From Callipepla californica brunnescens (taxonomy: Eukaryota; Chordata; Aves; Galliformes; Odontophoridae), in NCBI GenBank assembly GCA_023055505.1, contig JALIRH010000050.1, positions 2,480,001 through 2,544,000 of the forward strand: a stretch of DNA of 64,000 nt, in the 5' to 3' direction. Every line of letters begins with the position of its first letter. The first letter of the stretch is position 1. A program made the position numbers and the translations under genes. Below are positions 48,241-62,020 of the stretch, piece after piece. The notes below the pieces were generated by a model, which worked only from the letters and a program-made list of their open reading frames with translations, was not told the DNA's origin and ran no database searches.

Positions 48241-51200
48241 GTAGTTGATAAGGGAGATTTGCTCTTACCTAAATTTGAGAAGGACAAGGAAAATGAGAAT
48301 GGAGTTAACCTGGGAATCTGGTTATATATATATATATATTTTTTTTTCCTTCCACGAGAATTTTTTTGTACTTTATTTTGTTTTGTTTTTTTAAGAAGGC
48401 AGATGTGATGGATATGATCGTTAGAGACTTCAGCACAACACTGGATACATTACCTCATTGGAAACTGTTGGGAAAAATGGAGACGATGGGGATCAGTTCA
48501 AAACCCACAGAGTGGTTAAGAGCTGTCTAACAAAAACTCATTTGTGCTGCAAAGCAGAGCTATGAGCTTTCAGGGAAATTGTTCTGTTTTTTTTAGGATT
48601 AATGACACTGTATGGATAGTTATTCTTCAGACTAATATGTCCTTCCTGTATAGTTCATAACTAGGTATTGCTGTATAGTACTAATAATTTTTGTCATTCC
48701 ATCATGTTAGCATAATGTTTCTTATGTGTAGGTTTCCATTGTTCCCAGTGGTCTAGGTCACTCTGATGTTATTATGCCTTTTTCTTTTGTGAGTGGGAGA
48801 ACTTTTGTTGAAATATATTATTTGATTTTCTCTCAAAAAACAAACAAACAAACAAAAAATCAACACCTTGTTTTCTTTGCTTTTTTCTTTTCTTTGTTTA
48901 TTTGGTAACTTTATTTTAGTATGACACGTCCTCTGTGTGATGGCCTGAGCACCCAAGAGCTATCTTGGACTCAGATCAAATTAAGTATCTCTTTCCTCCT
49001 CTAGCTTCCTTTGTCCATTTCCCTCCATAAGCAAATAGCTAAGCTCTATATGGTTGCAAAAAAGCTCAGAATCAGTGGGAAGGAGCAATTAGGAAATAGG
49101 GAGTCTGGAGTTTTCAGAACTTAGTGAATAATGATATGTTTATGATAGCTACTGCAGGCTTAACTCATTCTGATGGGATTGGATTCAAAACCAGCTACAG
49201 CCACACTGTCTGGGAAAGGCACTGGGCTGTATAGGAGCCACGTGAGTGCTTCCTTTCCCTCTTCAGTCAGTAGTGAATTGCAGTCCTACTCTCAGATGGA
49301 GAACCATCTCAGTTCTTATAACTGACAGGCTGATAGGTACGCAGCTAAAGCTCTTTTTTTCTGTGTTGCTGAACAAAAAATAATTTGTGGTTGTTGTATG
49401 TTGTCAAGAGCGTGAGGTAGGAGTTCTGTCAAACAACAACTGGGAGATAAAACTGAAGGAATGTTGGCTTGCTAATGTTTGTGGCCTGAGAAGATGGAAG
49501 AATGAACAGGGAATTACACAAATCAATGAGCTCCAAAATTACGCCCATCTTCTTCTTTCCTTTTTTATCTTGCCTTTTTCTGTACAGTATCACAAAACTG
49601 ATAACAGAAAAAAAATCATACCCCATAATGACTTGTGGAAAGCAGGTTTCTGAGACAAGGCTAATAGACAGGCTCATCATAACTCGTGAGTACTTTTGTT
49701 GTTGGTCAGATGGGTTAGGTGAGGAGATAAGAGAAGCGTGAAGCACTGATACTATAAACTGCTTCTCCTGGGATTATTTTGAATGAAAGAGGTGGTAAGT
49801 ATCTTGTTCTTGAGACAAGTAATTCATACCTCTAATTTGAGGAGAGGATTCTGGACTGAAACAGTTTTCTTCTGCATGTGCTTACACCTAAAGCTTCTTG
49901 CAAGGTTTTAGAGGTGTGTGACTGTTGCCTTCCTAAGTGTTTAGACACCAAATTCACAAACCTACCATTAAAAGCCTAACAGTGTCACACAGTATCTTTA
50001 TCCCAGGGTCCTTTTGACATTTAGAAGCTTTATATGTTGTGTTTATACTGATTTTTCCAAGCTTATTTCTAGTGCCTATAAGTAGTTGCCTAAAATTGCT
50101 GGTTGGTTTTCACATAATATATGAAGTATTCAAAGTAATTGAATAACATTCCTTTTGTTTTGGTTTGTTTTTTCCTCCTGCTGTCAGACATACCTAATTT
50201 TTAAAAAATGCACCTTGTAGGGTCCTATCTTCCCTACAATCAGCTGCTCTCTGTCATACATCACAGCCTGCAAGTGTTGTGAGATGAGGTTTTAAGACAT
50301 GGGGATTTTGGCTTGGTTGCAAATCAGCTTTTTGCCTTGATAATTCAAAAAACTTTGCTTTTACTAAATATTTTTAGGGTCAAACTAGGCTATAATACTG
50401 TCTAAAGACATTATAACAGGGAAAATTAGACACTGTAAACAGAAAACCTTAAAATATCCATTGGCAAGTGAAATGAAGATTAGGTTAATCTCCATGTTAA
50501 TAAAATACTGTCACATCACAATGACCTGACAATTAGATGTGCTGAAAATCTAATATTTTTAAAAGATAAGATCAATACATTAGAGTGCAGATATGTAAGA
50601 GCTGTAGGAACAGTTCTGTTTATCTACAAATCTGTCAAAGCAGGTCATCAACTTCTGACTCCATTCTGAATTTTCTTGTGCGTATTTCACATAATAATTT
50701 CTGTTAAGATCAGCCATTCCTTAGAGAGCCTGGATTTCCATAACTGAGCAACCTGTTCATGTCTGTTAATATACAATTTTTACCTATCTAAGCTGGGTGG
50801 TGTATTATGTTTTTTGTCTCACCATATTTATACAGTGAGTAGTTGTTCGTATTTTTTCAGCTTTTAATACCTGCTTCAGTGTTTTAGACAATATTTTTTT
50901 GTTGTTGTTGTTGAAATAACTCAAGAAAAAGCTACATTGTCGTTTTAAGTGTAGTATCAAGGAATTGATAACTTTCTTAGTGCACAGAAAGGTAGCTATG
51001 TGCATACATAGCCATATGTGAGTATCCCTGAAATTTTACTTTCTTAGCGGGATCTTTTTAGCTAGACTGAAGTTCTTTCATTTCTAGGCTAGGTTTCTCC
51101 TTAAAACAAAGATGATTTTTGGCTGCTCATTGGAAAAGGTCACGGAAAGGAAGGACATTGCTACAACCTACAGGCACAGCAAATGCAGTAGGCACTATGT

Positions 51201-53730
51201 TGCAGTCTGGATGACTGCCTGGGGCACTGCAACTTACCCTGTGTTAAAAGCTGATCCAGGAGGCCTGAAACACTGTTGCCAAATCATAAACCGCAGGGAG
51301 ACAATACATACGGCTTAATCAGCTGGCCTCCGGAGAATTTCTCCTCTTTCCTTACCGAGGCCTTTTTCAAATTTGACTTTCCTATCCTAACTGCACAGAG
51401 GATGAATCTGCTTGGATTTATACTTATTTTTATTTCAAGCTTTAAAACTCAGCATCATCCAATATTTTGCCCTGCCCTTTTCAAACTGACTTAATGGAGA
51501 TTGCACATTTTTTCCTCTTCCTCTCTTGGGAACCGCCGTCCTTTTGAGATTCCAGTTTGAAGTTCACCAGTTTTACGAATTTACAATCAAGCTAATGACA
51601 TCATTTTCATTTTTGCTTTAAGCCAAAATTGTGTCACCATTTTACATCACAACTTTGTTTTTTGAGAGGTTTCCTTAGTAAACTTTAAAATGTAGTACAT
51701 TTGGGAGAGAAATCACGTTTGAGATTATATGACTCATAAAGGCAAATCATGTCATCAGGTTCCTTCAGTATGTTGTATTAAACTTGCTATTGTCTTACAT
51801 CGGAGGAAACACAGAGTTTAATTTTCTTTCATGGGGAATCATGAAATATTATTTCAGTCTTAGGTTAATGTGCAGAGAAGCTGTTCATCTGTGGTAAATG
51901 GCATGCAACTTCCATTAAAATTATAGTCATTTTTTAATTTGGATACTTTCCTAATGAAATTTTATTAATACAGTATCATTTCGTTCTCACAGAACAGTGC
52001 TATTAAGGTTGTTCCAGTATTTTACTTACTATAATTATTTTGATTTTTTTTATATATATAAAAAATTTTCCTTAGCTGACTGAGCCTTTTGAGGGCAAAC
52101 ATTTATTATTAAACATTAACCACATTTAGCATTATCTCTGTAGGAGGAAAACTTGAATTTTATGAGCAAAATTGTACGTAAGAGAAAAACAGGACAATGC
52201 TATTTTTCAAAGCATCAGAGAAATACCTGTAATATTAGAGATATGCATAGAGGCAGTGTCTTATATCTCTTCTACTTCAGTGGTATCACAAAACACTGGA
52301 AGGAGTTAAATACATTTAAGAACAGAGGAAGAGATGCACTGATGCAGGAAGGAAATTTTTCTCCTCACAGACTTGTGCTCTTAGACTGAGACTTCATAAC
52401 TCCATAAGAGCTATCTCTGTAACTTAAGGGGTTTATTTTCCTGTTGATCCACCTGGGGCTTTCCACAGGTAAGCCACATGATCAGTGTTGGGTCATGATG
52501 CATCTGCTTAAAGCTTCCTAGACATCAAGAAGAAGATATATGCCTATTGTCAGAGGGAAACACGTTAGACAACTGCTCCCCAAGGCTCTAGTGTTCATAG
52601 TAATTGTTAAATCATTTACATCGTACATTAGAAGGAGCAATATAGGTACTGAAAATGGCTCTCATGTATCTGCTGCTTTGTATTTACAATGGAGAGATTG
52701 TAACTAAGAAGTTAGATAGATGCTAAGATCTGCACTCCTGAAAATAATAATATGATACTTCACAGCTTCTGAATCTGGCACAAATTCTCAAAAATTACAG
52801 TGAAATCCATTTCCATAGTTAACTCTGCTTCAGTATAATTGGTGTGAGAATTCAACCTTTTAAGTAGATGCTGTAACATTTCTTTCCCCTTAAATTCTTA
52901 TTTCAGTAGTTTAGACTTATAGTCTCTTCAATCTTTAGAAACACAATAGGAACATAATTCATGTATCATAAAATGTACAAGGTTGCAATTTCAAATCAGT
53001 ATCTTAAGAGCTTATTCTGGAGAAGAGCTAATACAGTTTTAAGGAAACAGAAATTAACTACCATGATAATATTGCCAAGTGTAAAATTTTTTATATGTGA
53101 GCAATTAGCTTTATTAATTTTCATTTATACTTTTTCTCTAGGAAATTCATTACTTAAGTACAGTTGTGAAATGGTGCTTTGTGGTTTTGTTCTTCCACTC
53201 TGGCATTCATTTAAAATGTTTTGATTTTGCTTGCCTGCATTGAATAGCGTACGGAGTAGATATGGAGAGATCCTCCTTTGTGTCTTCCCACCCTTACTGA
53301 CTATAGGCCCTAAGTATCTAGGAGAAATGTAAAAGAGAGTGTTCTGCCTCTCATGGCAGGAGTCTCGTGCAACGTTGGGATATATTTGGAGTCTAGGCTA
53401 TAGCTACCTGGACGGAAGGCAGCTGCAGTGAGGGGTTTGGGGTTAAAGATGGTGGAAAATAGAATACCTTCCTTTTCCCTAAAAGATGTTCTCTACTAGT
53501 GAGGGACAAATGGATGCAGAAATCATAATGCAAACTGAATATAATGGTTTGGAATGAGCTGAACTGGAATGCAAAGCTGTTGTTTTTTCACACCGAAAAC
53601 TCACAGGAATCAAAGATTTTAATGGTGACCTTGAAACTATAAATCCAAGTCCTAAAAAAAGATGTTATGTAAATAATGCAGTTTATCTGCATTTCCACCT
53701 GCTTCTTCATTTCTGCAATATATTTTGTTG
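48241..53730. other. Non-genic DNA with scattered microsatellites
   Basis: No gene recognised. Simple repeats: (TA)n plus poly(T) at 48322-48348, (CAAA)n at 48835-48859, (TTG)n at about 50897-50914 and T-rich/(TA)n at about 52046-52061. Frames at 49387-49746 on both strands overlap and are judged chance. Confidence 0.5.
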
Positions 53731-53780
53731 TGGGCTTTTTTTGTTTGTTTGTTTGTTTGTTTTTGTTTGTTTTTGTTTTT
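53731..53780. repeat. (TTTG)n microsatellite
   Basis: About ten TTTG/TTTTTG units in a T-rich context. It supplies the F/V/L-rich centre of the frames at 53588-53794 (-) and 53676-53933 (+), which are artefacts. Confidence 0.92.
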
Positions 53781-56700
53781 AGCAAAGTATACATTTTATG
53801 CTCTTTGGTTTCTAAGAACTCTGGACCATTGGTCTGTAAAGTTCCATCTATTCCTGTTATCTGTGCTGACAGTAGGGGACAGTCAGTAATTTATAGGATA
53901 AGTTCTGACCAAGCTGTTATATCTCAAGAATAATGTGCTAATGCCTTTATTTAAATATGTTGAGTTGCAGTCATCTGTTTAGGTGCAGTGTCCCAGTACT
54001 GCAAATAAGTTTATATGAATTCAGGCATCTGTTTTCACAAAGTCATTTCCGGGATCGGATCCAAAACTGTTGAATCATGACTTAAGAAACATCAGTAGCT
54101 GTTGCATTTGTCATAAATATTGTGTTTTCAACACCTTGCAGAACTCACACAAAAACCTCCCTGTCCTGAGATTGACCTTCAGCTAGAATTGTGTTTGTGT
54201 TCATGTAGCTTCTGTCCTCATAGCATCTAGATACTCATCTTATCTGGAGCTACCATGTCCCGGTATGGAGGGCAGAATAACAAGAGAGTAGAAAAGATTT
54301 TATTTACGTGCAGTTTCCAAACCTCATTCTGATAATTCTAAAAGAGTTTATATAATAAATACATGAACAGCCAGAGACAATACTATTCCCAGTCTACAAA
54401 GCTGAACAAACAAACAGTTCTCCTTTCTCTAGAGAAACATTTTGAAACATATGTGTATTGACTTTACTAAGCCTCAAACAGTGCTACAGCCATCTAGACC
54501 TTACCCAGTAGAACAGGTGCTTCAATCTGAAGAAAAAAATAGCAAATGAGCCCATTTTTCATGATAACAAAAGTATTTTTCTTTTCCTAGGAAATTTCTG
54601 TTCCTGGTAGTCTTAGCTTTAATGGATAAATGATTTTTTTCAGGAGAAGTGAAAAAGTTTAATTTTCAAAGTAATCTGCTAAGAAGATGAAGAACACAAA
54701 CAGATTTCTCTTGCATGCTTTAGTGTTTCTGTGATATTCTGAAACTAGTGCAGAATTTAATGATCTCATAAATGATCACTGGACTACAGAAAATGGGGTA
54801 CTTTTCAGAAAGGTTGAAGGAACACTTGCTATCTTCTGCCACTGTCGCTTAGTAAGAACTAAAATATTTAATTGCTTTTTTGTTTAGCATTTACCAAAAC
54901 CAGAAAACACTTCCAATCAGAATGTGCATGCCAGTTCATATTGTGAATAACATGCCAGACTGATAAGGACCAAGCAATTTATAAATTGATGTTTAAAAGT
55001 GAAATGCAAAAAAAACCTGTCAAAAACACAAGTTGAAGTGAGTTGATTCTTCACCTGCCAGGACTGGATCATTGAATTTTAAATAGCATTTTCATATTAT
55101 GTTAAGAGTTATTCTCTGTTTTTGTTTTGTAACAAGTTTCAAGCCAATGTGCTTTTATCCTTCTTGAAATTGTTAGTCATAAGATAGCATGGACCTGGCC
55201 CTCTAGCCTCATCGTTTTATTGCCTTCTTTACAGATTCATTCTATGTAACACAAGCAAAAAGGGCAGATGCATTATCTGGGAAGTCTTCCAGATTTGAAG
55301 GTACTTAACACTGAATACATTTGATGTATGCATTGTGGGATCGTTTTAGTCTGTCATAAAAATGCACCAGTGTTGAACACATATTCTGAGTCTATGCATG
55401 ATGATATGCAGCTTGGACTACTTCTCATTCATTTAGTTCCTGACCTAATGAGAGGTTTTATTTATATTTTTTACAGAAGTAATGTATTTAGAATTTGTGA
55501 GTCATAGGAGTTTATGTAGGTTTAAGCTTTTTTGCTTCCAAAATGATGCAAATGTTTTATTAAATAATGCTTATGTTGAGTAGACTTATGAGTGATTACA
55601 GGACTGTCTTGAATTCTGAATGTATTGCCTGAACTTAGTGCTCTCTGTCTTCTAGCATCTTAATGGGCGTTGGAAAATAAGTTGAGACAGGAAATATTTC
55701 TAACTGCATGAATGACCTGAAGTTATTCTTCCACTAGTTTTCAAGAGGAAAGGAGATTCAAATGCATCCAGGTCTGGATGACTAATAGGAATTATTCTAT
55801 TGGTCATTCAGTAAATGAAATGAGAAATTTACGATGCAGTCATGATCTACATACGACAACTGATCTTGCAAATAGGATTTAGAAGTAAAACTACATAGCA
55901 CACATGCACTTTAATATGATATTGTTGCGGCTCTTTGGAAATTTTTAAGGCTTAGCTTTGGGTACTTTTTTCTTTTTTTAATGTAGTTTTGTGCTGTTGA
56001 CAGTAATTCAGTGGATGTAATCGAAGATCATTGTCTAAATATTGGCATTAAGAGTTCCTCATCCTTCATTCTCATGGTCTCTGAGAACTTTCAAGACCGT
56101 TTTCTACTGTAGGTTGCATTGTACTCACTGTGTGTATCCTACTTTGGGTCTTGAGGGGGAAAGGAAAATATAAGGCTGTGCAGATATTCTGTATCCCTTC
56201 CCCAGTCTCTGTATCATCATGAGTGCCCACCAGATTCTTTGCATTGTCCTTTCTGCCTCTATTTCCACATGCTAGCTGCAGTATTCATTGTGGTTTCTAA
56301 TGGCATCAGGCTTGCTTTTCCATTTGTGTTTGCAAAGTAGCTAGCAAACAGCAAAGAACAGGCAGGAGAAGAACAGGCGGGATTATATTCCTTCCTATCT
56401 AGAACATTTCCAGTGCCACATAATTTCTTTTAAATTACTTTGTTTAATAAAATATCCTATTTTATTGATGTATTTCAGAGTAAAATGAAGGAAGAGATGT
56501 AAGGGTTTTTTGTTAAGGATAAAAATCTAACTTAGACTTCAGACATGATATTCCTGCTGCAGTATTAAATTAAAATATGACCACAGGTCTTTCTCTATAA
56601 TGTTGGCCATTTAAAAACATGTGCAAAATGTGTTAGAATCTAACAAATTAATCATAATTAAAACAGTTTGGCAGATTTATATATATATATATATATGTAA

Positions 56701-59700
56701 TGCAGTAAATTTTTATGTCTGTATTTGTCATTTAGAATAATTCCTGACTCATTCTGAGTAGCAGCAGTACAGACTCTTAAGGCATTAGGTTATGAAACAG
56801 GGAGAGGGGGAAACGTGGACATTAAGTTTGAAATAACTATCAGAGTCTCAGTGTAAAGCAAATAATTGAAATTTCCTGACATCCTAATTATTCTTTGCTT
56901 TCTAGTGAAACCCATTTCACAGGAATGCAAAAGAAATTCCTAAGAGAAAAAAAATCTTTGCAAGTGCTATATGTAAATAAATGTGGTGTTCCAGATATTG
57001 GAAAAATGAGTTTTTTTTTTCAATCAATCAATAACTATATCCACTGTTTTAAAAAACACTTCTAGTTTGAGTAAGTTTTTGCAAGGTTTTTTTTGTTTTG
57101 TTTTGTTTTTAAGTGATATCTGTCCATGCTGTGCTTTGAGTTAGAACGTAAAAATGAATTAATTACAGCTAAGCAAAATCATTATTTTAAAAGTCTTTTT
57201 TGCTTTATAATATTACACAAATTTAAAGTACCTTCCACTTAATGATATCCTCATCTATTATTTTATCTTCTTGTCTCTTCTTCCTTCCAATTTTTATTTT
57301 TTCCCAGTACTCATGTATTAAACAATCTTGCAGTAAGGATACAGAATTTTGAGTACTTTAAGCATATCAATATATTCTGGATGGAAACCTGCTATCAGTT
57401 TGTCAGCTTGGGTTTGTCTCCACAAAGACAGAATATATTGGTTCCAAACCATGAAGCAGTTTGCAACTGTCATATAGTCTAATAATTTACTTTTTTGATC
57501 TGTTTAACCATGAACTTTTTTTAGTATGAGTACAGCCATGCACCTTTTTGCTTTTCTAATACAATTGGTGTTTCTGCTTAACTGGGACAGTGTATTAGGA
57601 CATTAAATTAATCATCTGAGATTGTTTTTTATCTCAGCTCATAGGAGATGACTTTTAGTATGAAACATCAGGTGGTTGCAGTAAGAGAGAAGTGGATGTA
57701 AGGCCTAGGCAATCAGATGAGCACTTGTAGAATCATCCCCATATATATTCATTTTTTTATTGACTTATATGGGACTTTAGTATGGAAGTGTATTTCTATA
57801 GTAGTGTTTTTTCCTGTTATTGCCTGGTTGTTTCATAGTTATTACAGTTTACAAGTTGTATTTTATGTCTGTTTTCCTGCTTTTAAGGAATTGTTTCCTT
57901 CATCTAGTCATTACCTTGACCATCTCCATAGAGCTTCCCAGAGAGCTCCCAAGGTCTCCTTAAGCTGCCCTAATTCTTTGTGGTAGAGCCAAAAAGGCAT
58001 GGATAAGGTTTGCAGTTTCTTTTTTAAATCATGCAGCTCAGAACAATAGTTAAACTCAGTAAAAATCATTTGAATTGATTTTCAATCAATAGAGCAGAAT
58101 TTATCTTCCTTTCTTTAGTGAGGCGAGGCACAACAATTCCTGAGTAAATTCCAGGTTGCTTCAAAGTCCATTTCTGTTATCGTTCATGTAATCTGTGTAC
58201 ATGGGCTGCAGTGAGAAACGGTATATGTGGGATAGACTTATTATTTTGTCAGCTACTCTTTAAATGACAGCTTGTGCTGCCTGATGTTATAATGGGCATC
58301 CTGAATCTGAATCAGTGATCCTATTCTCTGTTTTTGTGGCTATTAGAAGCTACGTGCTCTTTCTAATTATTTATAGAGGCTGTGCACTCAGTCCCTTTAC
58401 AACTCTGAAGTTAACAACAGAGAGCTCGACTGCCTTTCTTTGTGGAGAAGAGGAAAATTTGTAATCAGGAAAGAGTGTAATACACCCTTGGAAACAATCT
58501 GATCCAAATTACTGCTTGTTGACCTTAGTTGATTTACAGTGTACAGACATAAAAAATAATTTTAACTTTTCATACACATTATATCTGATCTTCTCAATTT
58601 TTATTGTATAAATTCAGTAGTGAAAACAGTAGTTTTAAGTTGTAGCAGGAAATGGTGTGTGGTTGCTTCATTTCTGAAGATGCTCCTCCTTAGGTCATAG
58701 TGCTTATTACTGGCATGGTGTGAAGAAGATCATAGTCATTGCATGGGCAATTCACGAAGGGTAAAGGGAAGTTTCAGACTATGAGAGACACATTCTGAAA
58801 ATGTGTCACAGGACACCGTAGCAGCCTTGGGAGCAGAGAAACATCAACTGTTCAGTGCATTTTCCATGAAGAGCTTGCTTTCAATTCAGCTGCAGTTCCC
58901 TTGAGGGTGTGTGTATTGTACCTACATGGCCTGAAATGATAAGATTAATCTAAAGAGAAAAATATCAATAATTATAAATCAAGTCCACAAATTAGTCTCT
59001 ATAGTAGTACTGAATTATCTCATTTATAAACATTTTATACTGGCAGAGATGGAAATAAAGATTTAGTCTCTTCCCTACCTGTCAAAAAGGTTCCTATGGA
59101 ATGCTTCCTCTTAGCAAAGTTACATTTCTTTTCTTTCAATTTATTTTTTTAAATGAAGGCCAGCTAAAATAATTTTTAATTAAATATAGGGAGAATGCTC
59201 ATACTTCCACAGCATGGATCTCAAAGCTGCAGCATATTTCCCAGGCATTGCATATTCAGTGGAGCCTGCACCTGAAAATGATGTCCCACTGTAGGCTATT
59301 TTACATGTAGTAGCATCACTCATAATACCTGCTGGGCTATGGAAATAGTTGACATATTGAGGTGAGCTAGTGGGATTATAGCTGCATCGCCATGTTGAAC
59401 TTCATCCCTGTCTAATTGTGAGATGTGCTGTGAATCTGCCAGTGAAAGGAGTGCCTTCGTACTTCCAACGGTAGGGGAGCTTTGTGAAGCATGCTACCTA
59501 ACAGTCAGAGACAAATGAAACAATGCTCACTAATTGGTGTCATCTTGTAATTGTCCCAGGACAAGCACAGGAGGAGATGGACATGTAGCAAGCAAGATTT
59601 CATACGTATATTTACAAGATTCATTTTGAATATCTTTATTCTGAAGTTGGAGGTTGTGTGGCACGTGCATTTTTAAGTTGGGAGTTTATCTAGAGATTAC

Positions 59701-60094
59701 TCAGTTCTCGAGCCAACGTGAGCAGACTGGGAAGTGCAGATGGCTTTTGCTCTTGGAGAAAACAGTTCTTGAAAGGTTGCACTTCTGAGTGCTGCCATGC
59801 AGTAATTTTCCTGAATAGGCTTAGATGTCTACTTAAAGATATACCTGAACAAATAGATTTGTAGTAAGCACTGTACAGTTTTTATGCATCTGTAATTAAA
59901 GGAATAATACCAGAATGATTGCCAGCTGTGAGAAGCTGCAGAAAAACACATCTGTCTGTGATTCACCGTTAAACGTTTTTCAGGTTAGACAGTAATGCAT
60001 TAAATTTCAAGTTGACATGAAATCAGAACGTTTCTCCTATAAGAATCATTCTGAAAAAAAAAAAGTAAAAAAAGTAAAAAAATAAAAAGCTTTG
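53781..60094. other. Non-genic DNA
   Basis: No gene or named repeat recognised in more than 6 kb. (AT)n at 56678-56697, (TTTTG)n at about 57086-57111 and an A-rich block at 60054-60088 are the simple sequences. A repeat-free, motif-rich part at about 58090-58460 may be regulatory but is not distinctive enough to call. Confidence 0.5.
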
Positions 60095-60300
60095 CTTTTA
60101 CAGCAACACCAGTGGCCAGAGTCAGACACACGCTGTACTTTCTGAATGCGCTTCCAAGAGCTTTGGGTGAGCTGGAAGCACGGTGCCAGTTGGTGAACGC
60201 GTTCCACACCGCTATGGGCAAATCGCACAGGGCAAAGCAAAGCCACTGTGAGACCGTTCTTACAAAAGAAGCCAACGTTATAGAAACGTGCTTTTAACTT
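60095..60300. promoter_or_regulatory. CpG-retaining island, possible conserved element or cryptic exon
   Basis: Ten CpG dinucleotides occur between 60131 and 60288 in DNA that is otherwise strongly CpG-depleted. At 60104-60166 a 63-base segment is bounded by a plausible splice acceptor (tgcttttacag ending at 60103) and a strong donor (GG|GTGAGC at 60165-60172) on the + strand. It is open in two of three frames. Long overlapping frames exist on both strands (60112-60297 + and 60000-60275 -), but I recognise no protein in any of them. It is either a conserved non-coding element, an exon of an unrecognised transcript, or a relatively young insertion of unmutated sequence. Evidence does not separate these. 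Confidence 0.3.
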
Positions 60301-61239
60301 CTTGTTCTAATTGGGAACATTCTAATCCAAGGCTGCAGAGCAAAGCTCATTGCGGAGTTAATTGCTCTTATGTAACAACTAATATCTGTCAGTAACACAC
60401 ACTGCAAAGTGCTGGCAGGTTCTGAAAACAGTTTGGTCCCTTTGCCCCTTCTTTCTTTGTTGTTCTGTTTACTGTGCCCAGTTAATGTGCTCTTGTGCCA
60501 TAATAATCTCTAGCTAAATGGTAATTGCTCTATTGACAGCACTACTGTACATTTTTGACACATCATTATTCATACTTAACCACTTGACCTGGAATAAATG
60601 TTAAAGCAATTACTACTGAGAGCTTTTCTATGAGAAAATTGAGGCAAAGTTTAAAGATAATCAAAACGCAAAGCTGATCATGATAGCAACTGGAAAAATG
60701 GCAAATCCTATTAAACAGATTTTTATTAGCCAAGTTGATGCCAGTAGATATTATCTGGTAATTTAGTCTTATTAAAAAGAAAATAAAGCAGCTAATTGTT
60801 TACTATTCTGGAAGTTATTCCAGCTTGCAATTTGCGATTGAAATTAAGCTTTATGTGGCTCATCTATTTTGTCACATTGAAATATGAAAATCATTTGGTA
60901 CAAAGCACATCTGCTCAGTCCTTTCTGTCTCACTGGTAAATCCTCATTCGGTGTGCTTCATACCTGTTGAAGTGCTACGTTCATGCATAGAGCACCAACA
61001 TTTTGGCTTTTTTTCTTCTCTTCCAAATCTTGAAAAGTCTTAAAAGTCTTTGAAATTCCTCCTTAATATTTTTTCTCCTCTGTACATACCTCTGACAACT
61101 GTAAAAAATGTGTGAGTGTAATCTGATTTTTACTCGGAGCCTGCAGAGGGAATTTGGAAATGGAGAGGGACAGAATTATTGCTATGTAGCCGTGTGGAAA
61201 TTGTCCATATCTCCCAGTCCAGCATTTTATTTTGATAGT
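60301..61239. other. Repeat-free non-coding DNA rich in homeodomain-like cores
   Basis: No gene recognised. TAATTG, TAATTA-like and TTATTAG cores are frequent around 60360 and 60510-60850. This could be an extension of the candidate regulatory block on either side, but no single motif arrangement is distinctive. Confidence 0.35.
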
Positions 61240-62020
61240 TAATTGCATATTTGCTCTAGCTGCGTTTGTATTCTACAAGAAAAGTTAAATGTTCCGCAGT
61301 TTAGTTGTTTAAAAAGTGGCATTTACGCTGTTCTCCAATCATTCTGCCGGCCCCAGAAGCGGCACAATGCCTGCAGTACAGTGCTTACAGTAAAAGCTGT
61401 AATTATAAAAGAATGCCAGAAGACATCAAGAAAGCCTTAAAGGGATAGCGTAAGCTTTTACTGCCCCCCTCTGAACTATGAGGCTTGCTTGAAAACCACC
61501 ATTAGGATGCAGAATCCTGATTGTTGATATGTCACTATTGCTGTCATGGGAGAAGTGTTATAAGGGCCAGAATCTTGCAGCGGTTTCTGTATTAATGAAG
61601 CTTTTCCATACTTAATGAAAGCAAAGAAAGATTTTTTTTTTTTTTTTAATTAATAAAATATTAAAACCAGGGGAGGAAATCGTCTCTTTTCATGCTGATC
61701 CGCATTCAGCACAGCAATAAGGACTTCTGCAGCAGTGCTTTATCAGGCAGCTAAATCCCTTTTTTTATAAAGCTCTCTCAACTCCCTATTAACTACTCTG
61801 TGTCTATCAAACTGATAAAGCATTGTTCAGAGGGCATTTAATAGCTTAATTCTCCAACTTTTCAGTTCACATCATCATTTCTGATTAGTTATAGAGGAGC
61901 TTTTACAGGGAGAGTAAAGCACCACCAATTGTCTAATCAATTTCCAAAAGCTGCTAGGCAGACTGCACTCATCTTCATCTCTCATCCTCATCTTGCTGCA
62001 GTGATTTCTATTCATAGCTG
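61240..62020. promoter_or_regulatory. Candidate conserved non-coding block
   Basis: Repeat-free, balanced-composition DNA with retained CpGs clustered at about 61260-61450 (for example TGCGTTT, TTCCGCAG, TTTACGCTG, GCCGGCCCC, AAGCGGC, TAGCGTAAG) and more near 61680-61700. It also has frequent homeodomain-like cores (TAATTA, TCTAATCAATT, TAATAG). A short T15 run at about 61631-61646 interrupts it. The texture resembles deeply conserved enhancers of vertebrate gene deserts. This is an inference from appearance, not from an alignment. Confidence 0.28.
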
